Shown here piece by piece: positions 23,644 through 35,300 of a DNA stretch of 64,000 nt (positions within the stretch are counted from its first letter, which is position 1; the number at the start of each line of letters is the position of its first letter). The notes under the pieces were generated by a model. That model had not been told where the DNA came from. It worked only from the letters and a program-made list of their open reading frames with translations, and did not search any database. Made by a program: the position numbers and the translations under genes. Source of the DNA: Casuarina equisetifolia (taxonomy: Eukaryota > Streptophyta > Magnoliopsida > Fagales > Casuarinaceae); the NCBI GenBank assembly GCA_028551475.1, contig CM052362.1, positions 23,790,021 to 23,854,020 on the forward strand. The letters run 5' to 3'.

Positions 23644-24233
23644 AGTCTCTCCCACTATCTACAAAGAACAAGTATCTGTGGCTTCTTTTTCGGGAATAGG
23701 TTTGGCCTAAAGCTGTTCAACAACTTTCAGTGAGGCGAGTCGTGGATTTATAATCTCCAAGATGACGAGGACTGGAAAAAGTACTTGCTGACTTGCCCCG
23801 AAAAAAAAGGATCTCGCAATACTCTTAGCAGGGAAGTTCCAAGAGCGTTACAGTAAGAACAAGTTTGATTCAAAGACTTCGTCTTGAAAGTGCGTTTGAT
23901 GAACTTTCAAACGTTACCGCTTTGTGCTTTTCATTTATGAAATAGAAAACAATTCAAACAACTACCTGGCTAGAAAAGACAGAATTTGTGGAGGATTAAG
24001 AGCTTCAGGGAGCCTAGGCCACAAATAGAGTCAAGGGCGATGATACTCCTACACAGCAGTGTGAGAGAGATAGGTGTCCCCTTCCAAGAATTAGTCCGAA
24101 GACTGAAATTAACGTTCCCTTCATGCACTGAGAAGGCTTCACACAAATTCAAACCCACCCAACGGGGCAGAGTGGACGACAATAAAAATCAATCCTATGG
24201 AAGACAAATCATAATAAAAATGCCTCGTCCCTA

Positions 24234-24647
24234 TGTTAGAAGCCTAAAGCACATTAGGTGCCATGTGTCTACCACTTCATTATGATGTATCTGCCACGGT
24301 GACCTACGACCCATGTCTACCACGTTAGCCTTAGGTTTAGTTTTTGAAAGTTTGTTGAATTTTAATGAAAAATTTTAAATTTAGTTTTTGAAAGTTTGTT
24401 GAATTCAAATAAAGAGTTTTGAATTCAATATTTAGAAATTTGTTGAATTCAAATGTAGAATTTAATTTTTGAAAGTTTGTTAAATTCAAATGTAAAATTT
24501 TAAATTTAATTTTTGAAACTATATAACTCTCTATAAATAGAGTATACTCGATTCTTGTAATTTTTATAAATTTCAAATTAGGGTTTGCTTCAATTTAAAG
24601 ATTTTAAATTTTGACTATAGATCATTTTGAAATTAACCTTTCTTTCA
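24234..24647 (+). mobile_element. solo LTR, 414 bp, in the 5' flank of copy D
   Basis: Begins TGTTAGAAGCC and ends CTTTCTTTCA (TG...CA). It is flanked by ccta-type 5 bp target duplications: cccta at 24229-24233 and ccct(c) at 24648-24652, the latter one base decayed. The empty site is preserved in copy I's flank (gtccctacctttgc near 45724). Inside are four or five ~50 bp tandem units of the tttgaaagtttgttgaatt type (24340-24520) and a ctctataaatagag TATA box (24531-24544). No internal retrotransposon genes. Confidence 0.85.
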
Positions 24648-25634
24648 CCCTCCTTTGCTCCAGGGATTCCTCAGACAGCTGAATGAGGAAAAGGTTATTA
24701 ATGCTGGATGTTCTTAATTTGGAAATAATCAAAATTAACAATACCTTATAAAATACGATCTAACGAAAAAGTGAAAAGAAAAGTCACAGTATAGTCGACG
24801 ACCGTGTCAAGGACCACGGGAGCTAGCAAGACTTGACGTGGTCTGATTCTGTAGTCCTTCCGAGCATCTCCACAATGATTTGCATCAATCTTTACGGTTC
24901 CAAGAATTCTTCAGTCCATAATGACACTTTTTCAAGTTGGAGTTGTGATGTTTCCACGGAGATAGAATCGGATGTGTGATGAAAAATCAAACCAGAATGT
25001 ATAAACCACGACAACAAGGACAAACAACATTCAAGAAACGTATGCTTTCCTCTGACTTATCTGTTTAGTACGTTTCTCACACACAAAGGTTATCAAGCAA
25101 ATCGCTTATGAGGCTGCCAAAAGACAAAACACATCCAATATAAGGTTTCGTTTTTGGATGACATTTCATTTGCGTCCCGTGACCTCTTTATTCGTTTGTT
25201 CCCGATGAGAAAGCTAAGGATTCATGATATAGCGTTCCCTTAGGGCAGCGTGAAAGATGCTCAAATACTAGTCATACGGAAGAAATGAGCCCAAGACTAA
25301 AATCAACCATCCTTCCGGTAAGTGAATAATGGTATGAGAGCGAGAGGCTTACGGAAGCTTATCCATCTGAAAATCTTTAAAATTTTGATATACATAACCT
25401 AAGCCACAAACACAATTAAGGGCATCAAAAAGTTTAATGTAGGTCCCTCGTACTATAAATTGATTGTGACTAATACTATAAAACAATATGTGAAAAATGG
25501 GTATTGAACTTGAAACCTTTTAGAGAAAGGAGAGCTCAAGTCTTTGATAGTTACATTGAGCTACTAGAAAATTGATAAAGAAATAATTATAGAAATAGAA
25601 CCGTCAGAGATAAAAAATAAATAAAAAAAATTGG

Positions 25635-25798
25635 TCGCTTTTAGGTGTATAAAATTTAAATTACATATACCTTTTTTATATTCATTTGTATTTGTTGTGT
25701 ATGTGTTTGCTACACAATTTGTTCTGATTTATAACAACTGATATTGTCATTGTTCTTCTTGTTACTACTCACCTTCCATGTCTTAATTTTTGCTCCAG
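25635..25798 (-). pseudogene. polygalacturonase relic, second copy
   Basis: Counterpart of 15516-15658. On the minus strand it reads GAKIKTWK at the end of exon 7, with the catalytic-site Arg of RIK changed to Lys, then the donor and intron 7. Confidence 0.7.
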
Positions 25799-26491
25799 TT
25801 ATGGAATTAATAAAAGATTTTCTGACTCATACAAGACAATACAGTATTTTATTTGGTTGAATAGTAACTTTTCATAATTGTTATCAACTATGTTTGCCAA
25901 ATATTGACCTTTTCTTTTCCTGGTGTTGGAAACAATTGGATCCCTTCATGGTGTGAAATTTAATCTTTCATTTTTTCACACATTTTCTTTCCTTGTTCAA
26001 GTTTGAGGTTTGATTACTTGTTGTGCAAGTAATACCCTTTTTTGCAAGGTTCTTTATGAACGAGTCCTCCCCCCCCCTCCGCATTCTACCATGCATAAGA
26101 ACATCAAGGATCTATTAGACGAAAATCATACACTAAAGAAAAAATTCTCGTTATATTAAAAAAATGAAATGTCTTATATGGCTTGTTTATTAATTCGATA
26201 GTTTTTAATTTATATTAGTTTCCAATTCTCTTACATGTATCAAGCCATGAATTGTACTTTACCCAAAAACCATAAATACAACTTAGATTAAAGCATAGTG
26301 TGTTTTACTTAAAACAAATAGAGGTTAAGAAACATCAATTACTGAAAAAAAACAACAATCCAAAGCATTCATTGATGCCAGAAAACAGAAGAAAAAAGAA
26401 GAATGTGGGTTGAATCAGAGAAGATGATCGTTTTGGAGACTGATTGGAGCATATTGTCCTTTAATGTTCCCTGTTATGCATGTCTTCATGT

Positions 26492-27875
26492 TCAAGCAGG
26501 TTGTGCGGTGGTTTGGGGCAGGCACTGAGGGTGTCCCCCAGGGATCCCTCCTTGCGCTCCATAAGCACCAGGAAGATAGACTGGTTGGTTGCTACTCTTC
26601 TTAGCTGAAGAAAAGCTGGCATAAGTGATAACACCAAGAATCACGCTTGTAAGGGATAAACAGGCACCTATGGCAAAGACTCCAGGTTTCACGAAATAAA
26701 TTGTGCAACTGTAGGTATCAAAGCCATCAACGCCAAAGTCGTCTGGACTTCTACTGCTATACAGAGCACCAATCAGAAGGAGAACTAAAGCTGTGACAAA
26801 CGCTGACCTGTTCGAGCATAAGTAGCCCAAATCAATGGAAAACCAGAACGCTGACCTTATTTCTTTTTACATGCCTTTGATTTCATGAACCGATAGTCCT
26901 CATTAACGATAATATCTCAAAGGATAGGACCACAACAACTAAAAAGAGGATTAAAGCAATTAGTATAGTTATTTACCAGGAAGCCCGTGCTACTTTCCAA
27001 TTAACGTTGGAAGGAAAGTTAGCTTTCTTTCTGCAGCAGATACAACGAGTTGAGATGTCTATGATTATTCGAGCAATCAGAAGAGCCAGTGCTGCAGCAA
27101 AAGCTAGAAACATTGCTGGGTTCGGGGGTAACTAGCAACTATCAAATTGAGAAGGCTGTGGAAATAAGAGTGGTCCAACAGTTCAGCATCGCTTTGATCA
27201 TAAAATTGAAGACCACCAGTGACAAATAAGAATAATAGGTGTGATTCGAATGATGTATGGATAAATATTCCTTGCTACCTAAACTGCGTCAAGGTTTTAT
27301 GTACCATACATAACCAAGAACTATAAATTTTAAATGTCAACAAGCACCTAGCTCAATTGGAGCAGGTGCTGCCTGTGACCAAAGAGGTCCCAAGAACTAG
27401 CCAATGCTGGTTGAGTTGATGAAACTTGAGGGCTCATTGAACATATACTGAGTAGTGAACGCAGAGAAGCACGTAAATTGAAGAACCCATGAAGGAATCA
27501 TGGGCAACAGGCTAGTTTCTTCTTTTAACTTTTTGACTAGTAAACAACGTCTTGGACTCCTTTAGAAGTATTTCAATGAGTTGATGTAAAGAAATAACAG
27601 AAACAGATGAAATATTTATGATGTTCCGACGCATGCATCGACTATTTGGTTGGTAGACATTTGCTCATGATGAAGGAAAAACAAGATGATGATCTTAAAT
27701 GGACCCATTAAAGGATAATCCACAATATGAAGGAAAATCTAAGCAAAACCATATATTTCCATATAGTGTTTTGGTTTACCGCTAGCCTTTTAGCCTCTGC
27801 AGCAAAACCAACAGCAGCTGATATCAGTCCCAGGAGTCCCAGGATAGTGCATATCACTACATCCTTTCCATCCAT
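26492..27875 (-). pseudogene. DUF1218 array copy E, one nonsense codon
   Basis: Exons 27875-27780, 27155-26977 and 26807-26492 have sound splice sites and phases. Codon 40 (exon 2, after PSQFDSC) is TAG where relatives have a sense codon, so the reading stops early. Otherwise it is well kept: MDGKDVVIC start, TRCICC motif, SAFVTALVLLLIGA helix, KPGVFAIGACLSL signature, and a full-length tail (NQPVYLPGAYGAQGGIPGGHPQ and on to AQPA). It is the only C-type copy with the ancestral single-unit tail open. A recently lost gene, or one rescued by alternative splicing. Confidence 0.8.
27345..27396 (+). mobile_element. tRNA-like (SINE head) insertion in copy E intron 1
   Basis: About 45-50 bp absent from the same intron of copies D and I. 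It contains a tRNA A-box-like ctagctcaattggagcag (27352-27369) followed by gtgaccaaagaggtccc. No B box or tail is seen, so it is a fragment at best. Confidence 0.35.
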
Positions 27876-27989
27876 AGTCTCTCCCTCTCTTTTCAAAATC
27901 CAAGTATCCGTGGCTCCTTGTTTGAAAACTGGTTTGGCCTGAACCTGTTCAACAACTTTCAGTGTGGCGAGTCGTGGATTTATAATCTC

Positions 27990-30735
27990 CAAGATCATAA
28001 GGGCAGGAAAAGGTACTTGCTGACCGGCCCGGGAAAAAAGGAACTCGCAATACTTTAATCTTAGCTGGGAAGTTCCAAGAACATTATTGTAAGAACAAGT
28101 TTGATTAATGAATTTTTAAGGTTATCGCTCTATGTTTTTCATTCAGGAAATAGAAAACAATTCAAGCGACAACTTGGTATCAGAACAGAAGAGGAGAAAA
28201 GCAATCTCTCTCAATTCAAACGATCGTTCCGTTCATTTGAAAGACTTCAGTTGGTCAACTATTACAATGACAGCAATATGTGACAAGGACAGACGAGGGA
28301 TAAGAACTTGCAACACTAGACCTGAACAAAGAAAGATCTTTCAATACTTTAATCTCGATTTCTTAGCAGTCAATTACGGAGAAGAGTGTGACCAGAACAT
28401 GGAGAACATGATTGTGAGAACATGTCCGATGATTAGTTTGTTTCTTTATTTGAGTCAACGACAAAATAACAAACAGATAGGACAAGGGGTATCAGACAGA
28501 AGACGAGAAGGATGATCCATCCTTCGAAAAGGAAGATAAACGAGGAATCGAAGGGAATACTGGACCAACCTTGTTAAATTATCAATTCAGAGAACATTGG
28601 TCGGTTTCAAGGCTTATCTCTTGTGTCAACATCTTTGATTATTGTTTGCCTGGGGTTAAACTTACGGAGAACATAATACCAGTGCATAATACTAATAATA
28701 CTGAAAAATTAGGGATATCAGCACATACTATTTCCTTAAAACTTGTTTTGGAACAAATTTGTAGAAATATCTTTCTGTTTGAGAGAATAATAGAGAAGAT
28801 ACAATATTCATCTCTTAAAAGGATTGGGTAGGGGACAGGGACCACGTATGAGGCTATCTTGAACATGGTGCACACGTAGGAGGAACAAAAACAAGATTCT
28901 ATTGAATACTTAACAAGTAAACTATGATCAAAATGCAAACGCTGATACAACTTTGTTTTTGGATTTAGTATCTCAGATGCTATATGAGTCTGAACTTTCT
29001 ACGGAAAACCCTTGCGATTAGTTTAATCCTTTGGTAAACTTCCACAGCTTCAAGACAAGGGTTCAGATCGCCTTCCTTGTCTTGAGCACATATTCGATTG
29101 TTGTCCAAGGTCATTGGTTATCATTTTGAGAGAAGCTATTTAAAAAGTTCGTCTAGAGTAAATAGTTAATGAGCGAATGATGTAGAATTTGGTACGAAGC
29201 TATGACGCTTGTTTCTGACCAAGACATTGATCTTGGGTGATTAAACATGAAGCGTTACACTAAGAACTATGGATTCATATTCACTCCATGGGTTTTTAAT
29301 GCTATATTAAAATCTATTTCTTCTTTAAAACTGAATTGCTGTGAGAGATAATATTTTTATATCCAAAGATGTCATGTTAGGTTGTAAATAATGTTGAATA
29401 TTCAAGGAGAACATTGAAATTTCAATGTCCACTTTTGATAAAATTTTGGGAAACTTTTTAAAGATGCCTTGCGTTGACATAACGGTTACTTAATATTCAA
29501 AGAGAAAGCATCATTTGAGAAACTTTTTTAACAAACCACCTCCAATGCCTCATCTAAAGGTTTTTGGTTACCTATATTTTACCATGAACATATATCTTAA
29601 GGATAATTTGCATCCAAGACAATCGTTTTTTCAAAAAAAATTTATTTATGAACACACTCAAACTCATTTGGGTGTCTAACTTAGGATCAAGAGGTTCTAA
29701 GTCTTGTTAACTTCATTATTAAGCTTGCAAGCAATTGACTCCAAAATAATCTTGAGCTTATTCATGGGAGATCCATAAACAACAAAAGGACAAAAAAAAC
29801 ATAAGATAGAATCAAAGAGATTCTTTGTTAGCAAACTTCCATGGGACATCCACACGCCCAAAAACTTAAGAAAGTAATGGAAGCATAAGGATTTCTGTAG
29901 TAGTGCATATTTGTTCTTTCCAGGTCTATTAGAGAATCAGAACGTTTAGAAAGACAAATATAAAGGTTCGAGTTTCGTTTTCATTTTACGGAATTGTATT
30001 TAGTTTTCAACTTCTATAATTCCCCAGAAATTCCAGCAACTCTGCTCTTGCACTTTGTTAATTTGGGGCACTGTTTTGTCGTTCCAATACAAAGACGGTA
30101 TCGGAGTGTGAAAGCCAATTTATTGTTCAAACACCTTAAAAAGCATGTTGACCGTGGCATTATCAAAGGGGTTTTCTTCTCATAAGCCAGTTAAGAAAAA
30201 GAAAAAAGAAAAAAAAAGGCTTTCAACATGATATCAATTAAGTAGACATATTTTGACTCTTGAACCACTTTTATTATACATAATATTAAAGTTTAAATTT
30301 TAAGGAAAGTATTCTTTAGTCCTAGAATTAGGTAGGCCATCGTTTTGAATCCAGCGTTTGTTATTTAGTACTAATATACTGACCCATTGTACTTCTCATT
30401 CATAAATGCATTCTCTTTCTTAAAGCCCAGGTTATGAGAAAAAGTTGACTTTTTAACCAAGTATAGTATTATTTTATTATAGACAATGTCTCTTCTTCAA
30501 CCTAAACCCTGTTTGGCTGAGTGTTTTTTAAAAGCCTTAACTAGCCTGCTGCCACTCTTTCTGCTTCGTCTTTGTTTCAAAATGACAAAAAACAGAGCAT
30601 TTCCTTTAACCAAGTCAGACCACTTTTCCCCGTTTTGCGTTACGAACTAGTGAACCTTTGACAGACCAAACACGTTCATTGCCTTCATTTTCCTCTCTAT
30701 TTTTCGCAACCCCTTTCCATAACTTCTCCTTTACA
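27990..30735. other. 5' flank of copy E; no intact gene
   Basis: Parallel to 18.4-20.98 kb of block C. The 60-130 codon frames near 28.1-28.95 kb are not conserved in the twin and are not supported as genes. Confidence 0.55.
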
Positions 30736-30739
30736 ACAA

Positions 30740-31040
30740 CAATGGCTCCACCTCAGAGTCTAGGACAGCCCACGAACTTTTGAGTACAGAAACCTATTGT
30801 ACCTCTCAACTGCAGGCTGCCTTTGGATCTCTTTGATCAGTGTCAAGATCAATAGGTCAGAGAATTACTCGACATGAAGCAAAGCAATTTCAACAATCTT
30901 ATAAGTAAGAAATCGATGCTGCCACCCAAAGCACCGCAGCATTGCCTCCTACTTCACCAAAATGGGAGTCTTTGAGCTGAACACGCCACCTTGATGGCCG
31001 TCTACAGCTTGTACTGGAGGGTTGAAGATTTACTTAGAAC
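30740..31040 (-). pseudogene. unidentified coding relic (twin of 20.99-21.40 kb)
   Basis: Same segment as in block C (ctcaactgcaggc, ccacccaaagcacc, ttcaccaaaatggga landmarks) with several small deletions that break the frames further. Identity of the parent gene unknown. Confidence 0.35.
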
Positions 31041-31074
31041 ATGAACAGAAGATACAGTTTTGCTCATTTCTCAT

Positions 31075-32275
31075 GGGCCTTGATGAATCCTACGCAGCAC
31101 TCAGAATGCAAATCTTACTAATGAAACCACTGCCATCCTTTAGGCCCACGCCATCATTACTGCCGAAGAAAATTGCTGGAAATCATGGGTAACAAGGCCG
31201 AAGCAGAATCAAAGTTTGTCAACAAACAAGGCAATCGAGAGGCTGACCTCAGAAGAGGTACAATCGCATATTTCAGTACTTCATTCTATTATTGGATTAT
31301 GGATATGGTGGAAGTAATCATATTATTGATAATTTTTAAATGTTGCACCTGGCACCCAAACTAGAATTATCCTCAAAAAGATTTAGCTGATTCCACTTGG
31401 CCTTTTACTTTTCTCAATTCAAATGTAAGATGATCTTGGTTTCAGAACATCACTAGAGAAAACCAGTATTGAGTTTCATTTTTCATTAACTTTGGTATAT
31501 TGCAAGATTTTTATGAGAAAATTTAAAGGGACCAAGCAAATTAAGAGTGAACCATATCACCTAGTGCCACAACAAGGATGTCAAAAAAGTAGCTTAGGAG
31601 AGATTTTAGAAACCAACTTTTGTAAATTCAATCACTATTTGTCATGGAATTTCTAGTTAGAGTCAACTTTATTATGTTATAAAAAAACAAAAAAAAAATA
31701 CATTGCCTTAAATGACTTTTACACTAGTACACTGAATTGTTTATATCGGTAGTGTCTCATTATCTTATAATTAGTTTCAAAATAGAATTGAATTAGGCTT
31801 TTGGAATATTCCTATTAACAAGAAACTCAATGGCTATCATATCTACATGGGAGGTTGAAATACTTTGATTTTCTGGATTCCATTTGGATTTATGGAGCCA
31901 CAATTGCAAGAATTTGGTCACATTAGAGGAAGACTTGAACCTTTGATTTCATTCAAGAGAGACACATACTTCCATGATCTCGTTCAAAGGAGATCAAAAG
32001 AAGCCCCAAATTCTCCACAAATCAAACCATGAATATTTGGGGAATTATCACAACCATTGAGCAAAAGTATATTATTATACCTTATAAAGATACATCCAAC
32101 TTGTGAAACATAATGTGTTTTACTTTAAACACCAGTTGCTGAAAACCAAAAACAATCCAAAGAATTTATTGATACCATAAAACAAAAGAATGTGATTGAA
32201 CCAAAGAAGATCGTCGATTTTGAGACTAATTGGAGGACATTTTCTTTTAAATGTTGCATGTCATACATGTCTTCA
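31075..32275. other. spacer and 3' flank of copy F
   Basis: No gene seen in 31075-31690. From about 31700 it matches the 3' flanks of the other array copies (gacttttacac-tta, attagtttc landmarks). Confidence 0.5.
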
Positions 32276-32278
32276 TGT

Positions 32279-34234
32279 TCAAACAGGTTGTTGAGGGGGT
32301 TGGGGTGGGAACTGAGGGTGTCCCATGGGCATCTCTCCTTTCGGGTGTCCCACAGGTTGCTGAATGTGTTGGGGTAAAAACTGAGGCTGTCCCATAGGTA
32401 TCCCTCCTTGCGGGTGTCCCACAGGTTGTTGAATGGGTTGGGGTGTGAACTGAGCCTGTCCCATAGCCATCACTCCCTGCGGGTGTCCCACTGGTTGAAC
32501 GGGTTGGGGCGGGAACTGAGGCTGTCCCATGGGTATCCCTCCTGCTGTCCCATGAGCCCCGGGAGGATGGGCTTGTTGGTTTCCACTGTTCTTTCCTGAA
32601 GAAAAGTTCATATAATTGACAACACCAAGAATCACACTTATAACGGACGCACAGGCACCTCCGGCAAAGACTCCAGGTTTCACGTAATAAATCATGCACT
32701 GAAGGCCGTAATCGTTATAGAATTCGTAAGGACTTCTGTTGCTAGACGCAGCACCAAACAGCAAGACGGCTAACGCTATGATGAACATTAACCTGCTCGA
32801 ATAGAAATAGCCCAAATCAATGGAAAACCAAAACGCTATCGCATCTAGAACGAGTTTAAACGGAAGCAACAACTTGAAAGAAAAACAAGCAAATAGCTCA
32901 AAAAAGGGTTAAATTTTAATGTTACTAGTTCTTTGACGCAAGTAAAATCACAAATTTTCTTTTTTAGCATATATCTATTGTATATGATTTGAGGGAAATT
33001 ATAGATGCTTTCAAGATAAGACTATTAAACTACTAATTTTGTTAGTCAAAATCAAGAAAATAGTATGTGAAAAAACATTAATACTCATGAATATTAAACC
33101 CTCTAAAGTGAATATTATGTTGTATCATAATTGAAAGATTCTAAACTTAATTTTCTCTTATCTAAGTCTATAACATTGGAGTATATTTTTATGTCTTTAT
33201 ATTTTCTCATTCTTAAATGAACAAATTGAACAAAGTCATACATGTTTTCAAAATCCATATAAGAGCATTTCTATTTAAGAGTATTAAAAATAATTTCATA
33301 TGAATGTTTTGTTATATCATAATTAAAGGATTTCAAACTCTATTTTTTCTTAGATAAATAAATTTTAATATTTTTTTTAAAAAAAGACTAAACTCTTTCT
33401 TTAGATGAATTGTAATATTGAAGTATGTCCTTAAGTTTTTATATTATCTTTTTTTTTTCAATAAATAAATTCACATATCATCAAAAAAACAAAAAGACTA
33501 AACTCACATATGCATAAAACAAAAAAAATTGCAAATTTTCTCTCTTCCTTCTTGCTTTTAATATGCTTTTGATTCCATAAGCTGATCGTCCTCATTAACC
33601 CATAACATCTCAAAGGATAAGACCACAACATCCAAACTTAAATAAGAGGTTTAAAGTAATCAATATAGAAATTTACCAGGAAAGCCATGCTGCTACTCTG
33701 TAAAGATTAGAAGGATCTTGAGGATTGTTTCGGCAACAGATACAACGAGTTGTGACGTCTATGACTATTCGAGCTATCACAAGAGTTAGTGCTGAAACAA
33801 GAGCTAAACCCAATGCTGGATTCTGGGGTAATACGCAATAGGCAAACTGAGAAGGCTGTGAAAATAAGAGGTAATCCAACAGTTTAACGTTGCTTCAATC
33901 ATAAAAACTGTTGACAGATAAGAATAATAATCATGATTTGGATGCATGGATAGACAAATGGTCCCTGCCATGGAAGCTGCATGTCAATGTTTTATGTATC
34001 ATGCATAAACATTGTCAGTTACTATAAATTTTGAATGACTCCACATGACGATCTTAAATAGACCCATTAAAGGATGAGCCATAAGAAGAAGAAAATTCTA
34101 AGCAAAATCACATGTTTCCATATAGTGTTTTGGTTTACCGTAAGCCTTTGGCCCTCTGCAGCAAAACCAGTAGCAGCTGATATTACTCCCAGGACTCCCA
34201 GGATGGAGAACACCGCTATATCCTCTCCCTTCAT
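32279..34234 (-). CDS. DUF1218 membrane protein with repeat tail, array copy F (intact, 262 aa)
   Basis: Exons 34234-34139, 33855-33677 and 32792-32279 join in phase. Exon 1: MKGEDIAVF start, helix 1, FAAEGQRLT. Exon 2: loop Cys FAYCVLPQNPA, helix 2, TRCICC motif. Exon 3: helix 3 (LMFIIALAVLLFGAA), loop Cys QCMIYY, KPGVFAGGACASV signature, helix 4 to about residue 155. From residue 176 to 262 the tail is four units of 22, 23, 23 and 19 residues of the form G-(G)-I-P-M-G-Q-P-Q-F-P-P-Q-P-(I)-Q-Q-P-V-G-H-P-Q. Other array members have one unit or none. The best preserved gene of the array and the only one with an expanded Pro/Gln tail, presumably cytosolic. Family role: wall and vascular patterning in relatives; the tail's role is unknown. 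Confidence 0.85.
32282..32542 (-). repeat. intragenic tandem repeat, ~69 bp unit, four copies
   Basis: Encodes the copy F tail. The gggtgtcccac-ggttg motif recurs about every 69 bp (66 bp once). Units keep the reading frame, so the expansion is compatible with selection on length or with recent slippage. Confidence 0.9.
32940..33560. other. AT-rich insertion in copy F intron 2
   Basis: Intron 2 of F is about 820 bp. Most of it is AT-rich sequence not found in the introns of other copies (ctttatattttctcattcttaaatg, ataaataaatt landmarks). No coding or element ends recognised. Confidence 0.45.
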
Positions 34235-34309
34235 AGTCTCTCGTTCTTGAAATTCTAAGTATCTGTGGCTCCTTGTTTTAGGATAGGTGACTTGTGGATT
34301 TATAGTCTC

Positions 34310-35010
34310 CAAGATCTTGAGGATAGGAATAAGTAAGTGCTCCACTTGCCCAAAGAAAACGAAAACCGCGTGCAATAATTCGATCTTGTTTCCTTAGCAG
34401 TGAAATTCCCGGAACATTATTGCAAGAACAAGCTTGATTCAAAGGCATTGTCGTGAAAGCACGTTTAACGGTTCTTTGACGTTATGGATTTATGTTTTTT
34501 TATTAGAGGAAATAGAAAACAGTGCAAAGGATAAGTTGGCCTCGATGACAACTTGGGAATCTAGTAATGCCCATGACAAGACTTTTAGGATAAAGTCGGT
34601 CAACTATGTACAATGAGGTGAGCCGTGGAATTATAATCTCCAAACCATGATGGCAGCAATATGTGACCGAAACCAGACGAAGAACAAAACTTAGCGAGAC
34701 TTGACCCGAAGAAATAGAGAACTTTCAATACTTTAATCTCGATTTCTTTGCAGTCAATCACGGAGAGCATTGTGGTTAGATCATGGAGAACATGACTGGT
34801 ACAACACTTCCGATGGGCGACTTTGTTTCTTTACTTGAGTCAATGAAGTCACTTGGTTAAATTATGCATAGAACTAAACAACTTGACAACTTGGTTTAAT
34901 TATCAAACGGCCTGGCTTTAATTCGGTCAAACCCTGCTGCTCCTCTTCACACAAGTGGTCACGCGTCTTCTTATTCGTGCCTCTTTCATTCTACACGACC
35001 ACGCCTCTTT
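34310..35010. other. 5' flank of copy F
   Basis: Shares the ttcaaaggcattgtcgtgaaag segment with the C flank (18.55 kb), then diverges. No gene seen. Confidence 0.5.
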
Positions 35011-35017
35011 TGGTTCT

Positions 35018-35300
35018 GTTGGATTTCTTCTCACAAGAAAGAAATAAAGAGATATTGGTGTGGGGGTTTTAACAACACACGGTAGGTTTTATATTTCACA
35101 AGGTGATTAACCAAAATACAAGCACACAAGCTCTAACTTTCACGATGACAATTGTCTAGTTAAGGATACATATTTATAGTTACAAAACATCTACACAGAT
35201 ACAAACTTCAAAATGTTATTTTAGACTTAGTCAAGTTGGCTGGTGCCACCATTGGCGGTTTGGTAGGTTCCCCCTTTCTTTGCTCTTTTTGCGAGCTGGC
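35018..35300 (-). mobile_element. LTR-like 3' end (minus orientation), incomplete
   Basis: On the minus strand a TATA-like ACTATAAATATG (about 35177-35188) is followed by a leader-like stretch ending GAAATCCAACA at 35018, typical of the end of a Copia-type LTR. The other end, and hence the size, could not be set. Open frames at 35227-35720 may belong to the element or be chance. Confidence 0.35.

Larger units (their letters stand above)
21440..25560 (-). repeat. segmental duplication block D (partner 41.94-46.61 kb)
   Basis: Starts at the caaatattcaacaaaaag segment and runs collinear with 41935-46610 through 3' flank, gene, 5' flank and the cctttgctcc-ggattcctca segment beyond it. Differences are three clean insertions: one solo LTR here (24234-24647) and two in the partner. 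Confidence 0.85.
25565..31070 (-). repeat. segmental duplication block E (partner 15.47-21.44 kb)
   Basis: Collinear with block C over polygalacturonase relic, 3' flank, DUF1218 gene, 5' flank and distal coding relic. A C-run (cccccccc) lies near 26059-26066. Confidence 0.8.

Noticed and set aside
24337..24576. 79-codon Asn/Phe/Lys-rich ORF
   Set aside because: Lies in the tandem units of a solo LTR.
28132..28515. 127-codon plus-strand ORF
   Set aside because: The homologous stretch in block C (18.6-19.0 kb) is not open, so there is no conservation of the frame.
32408..32599. Plus-strand ORFs opposite the copy F tail
   Set aside because: Shadow of the minus-strand repeat tail; periodicity alone explains the openness.
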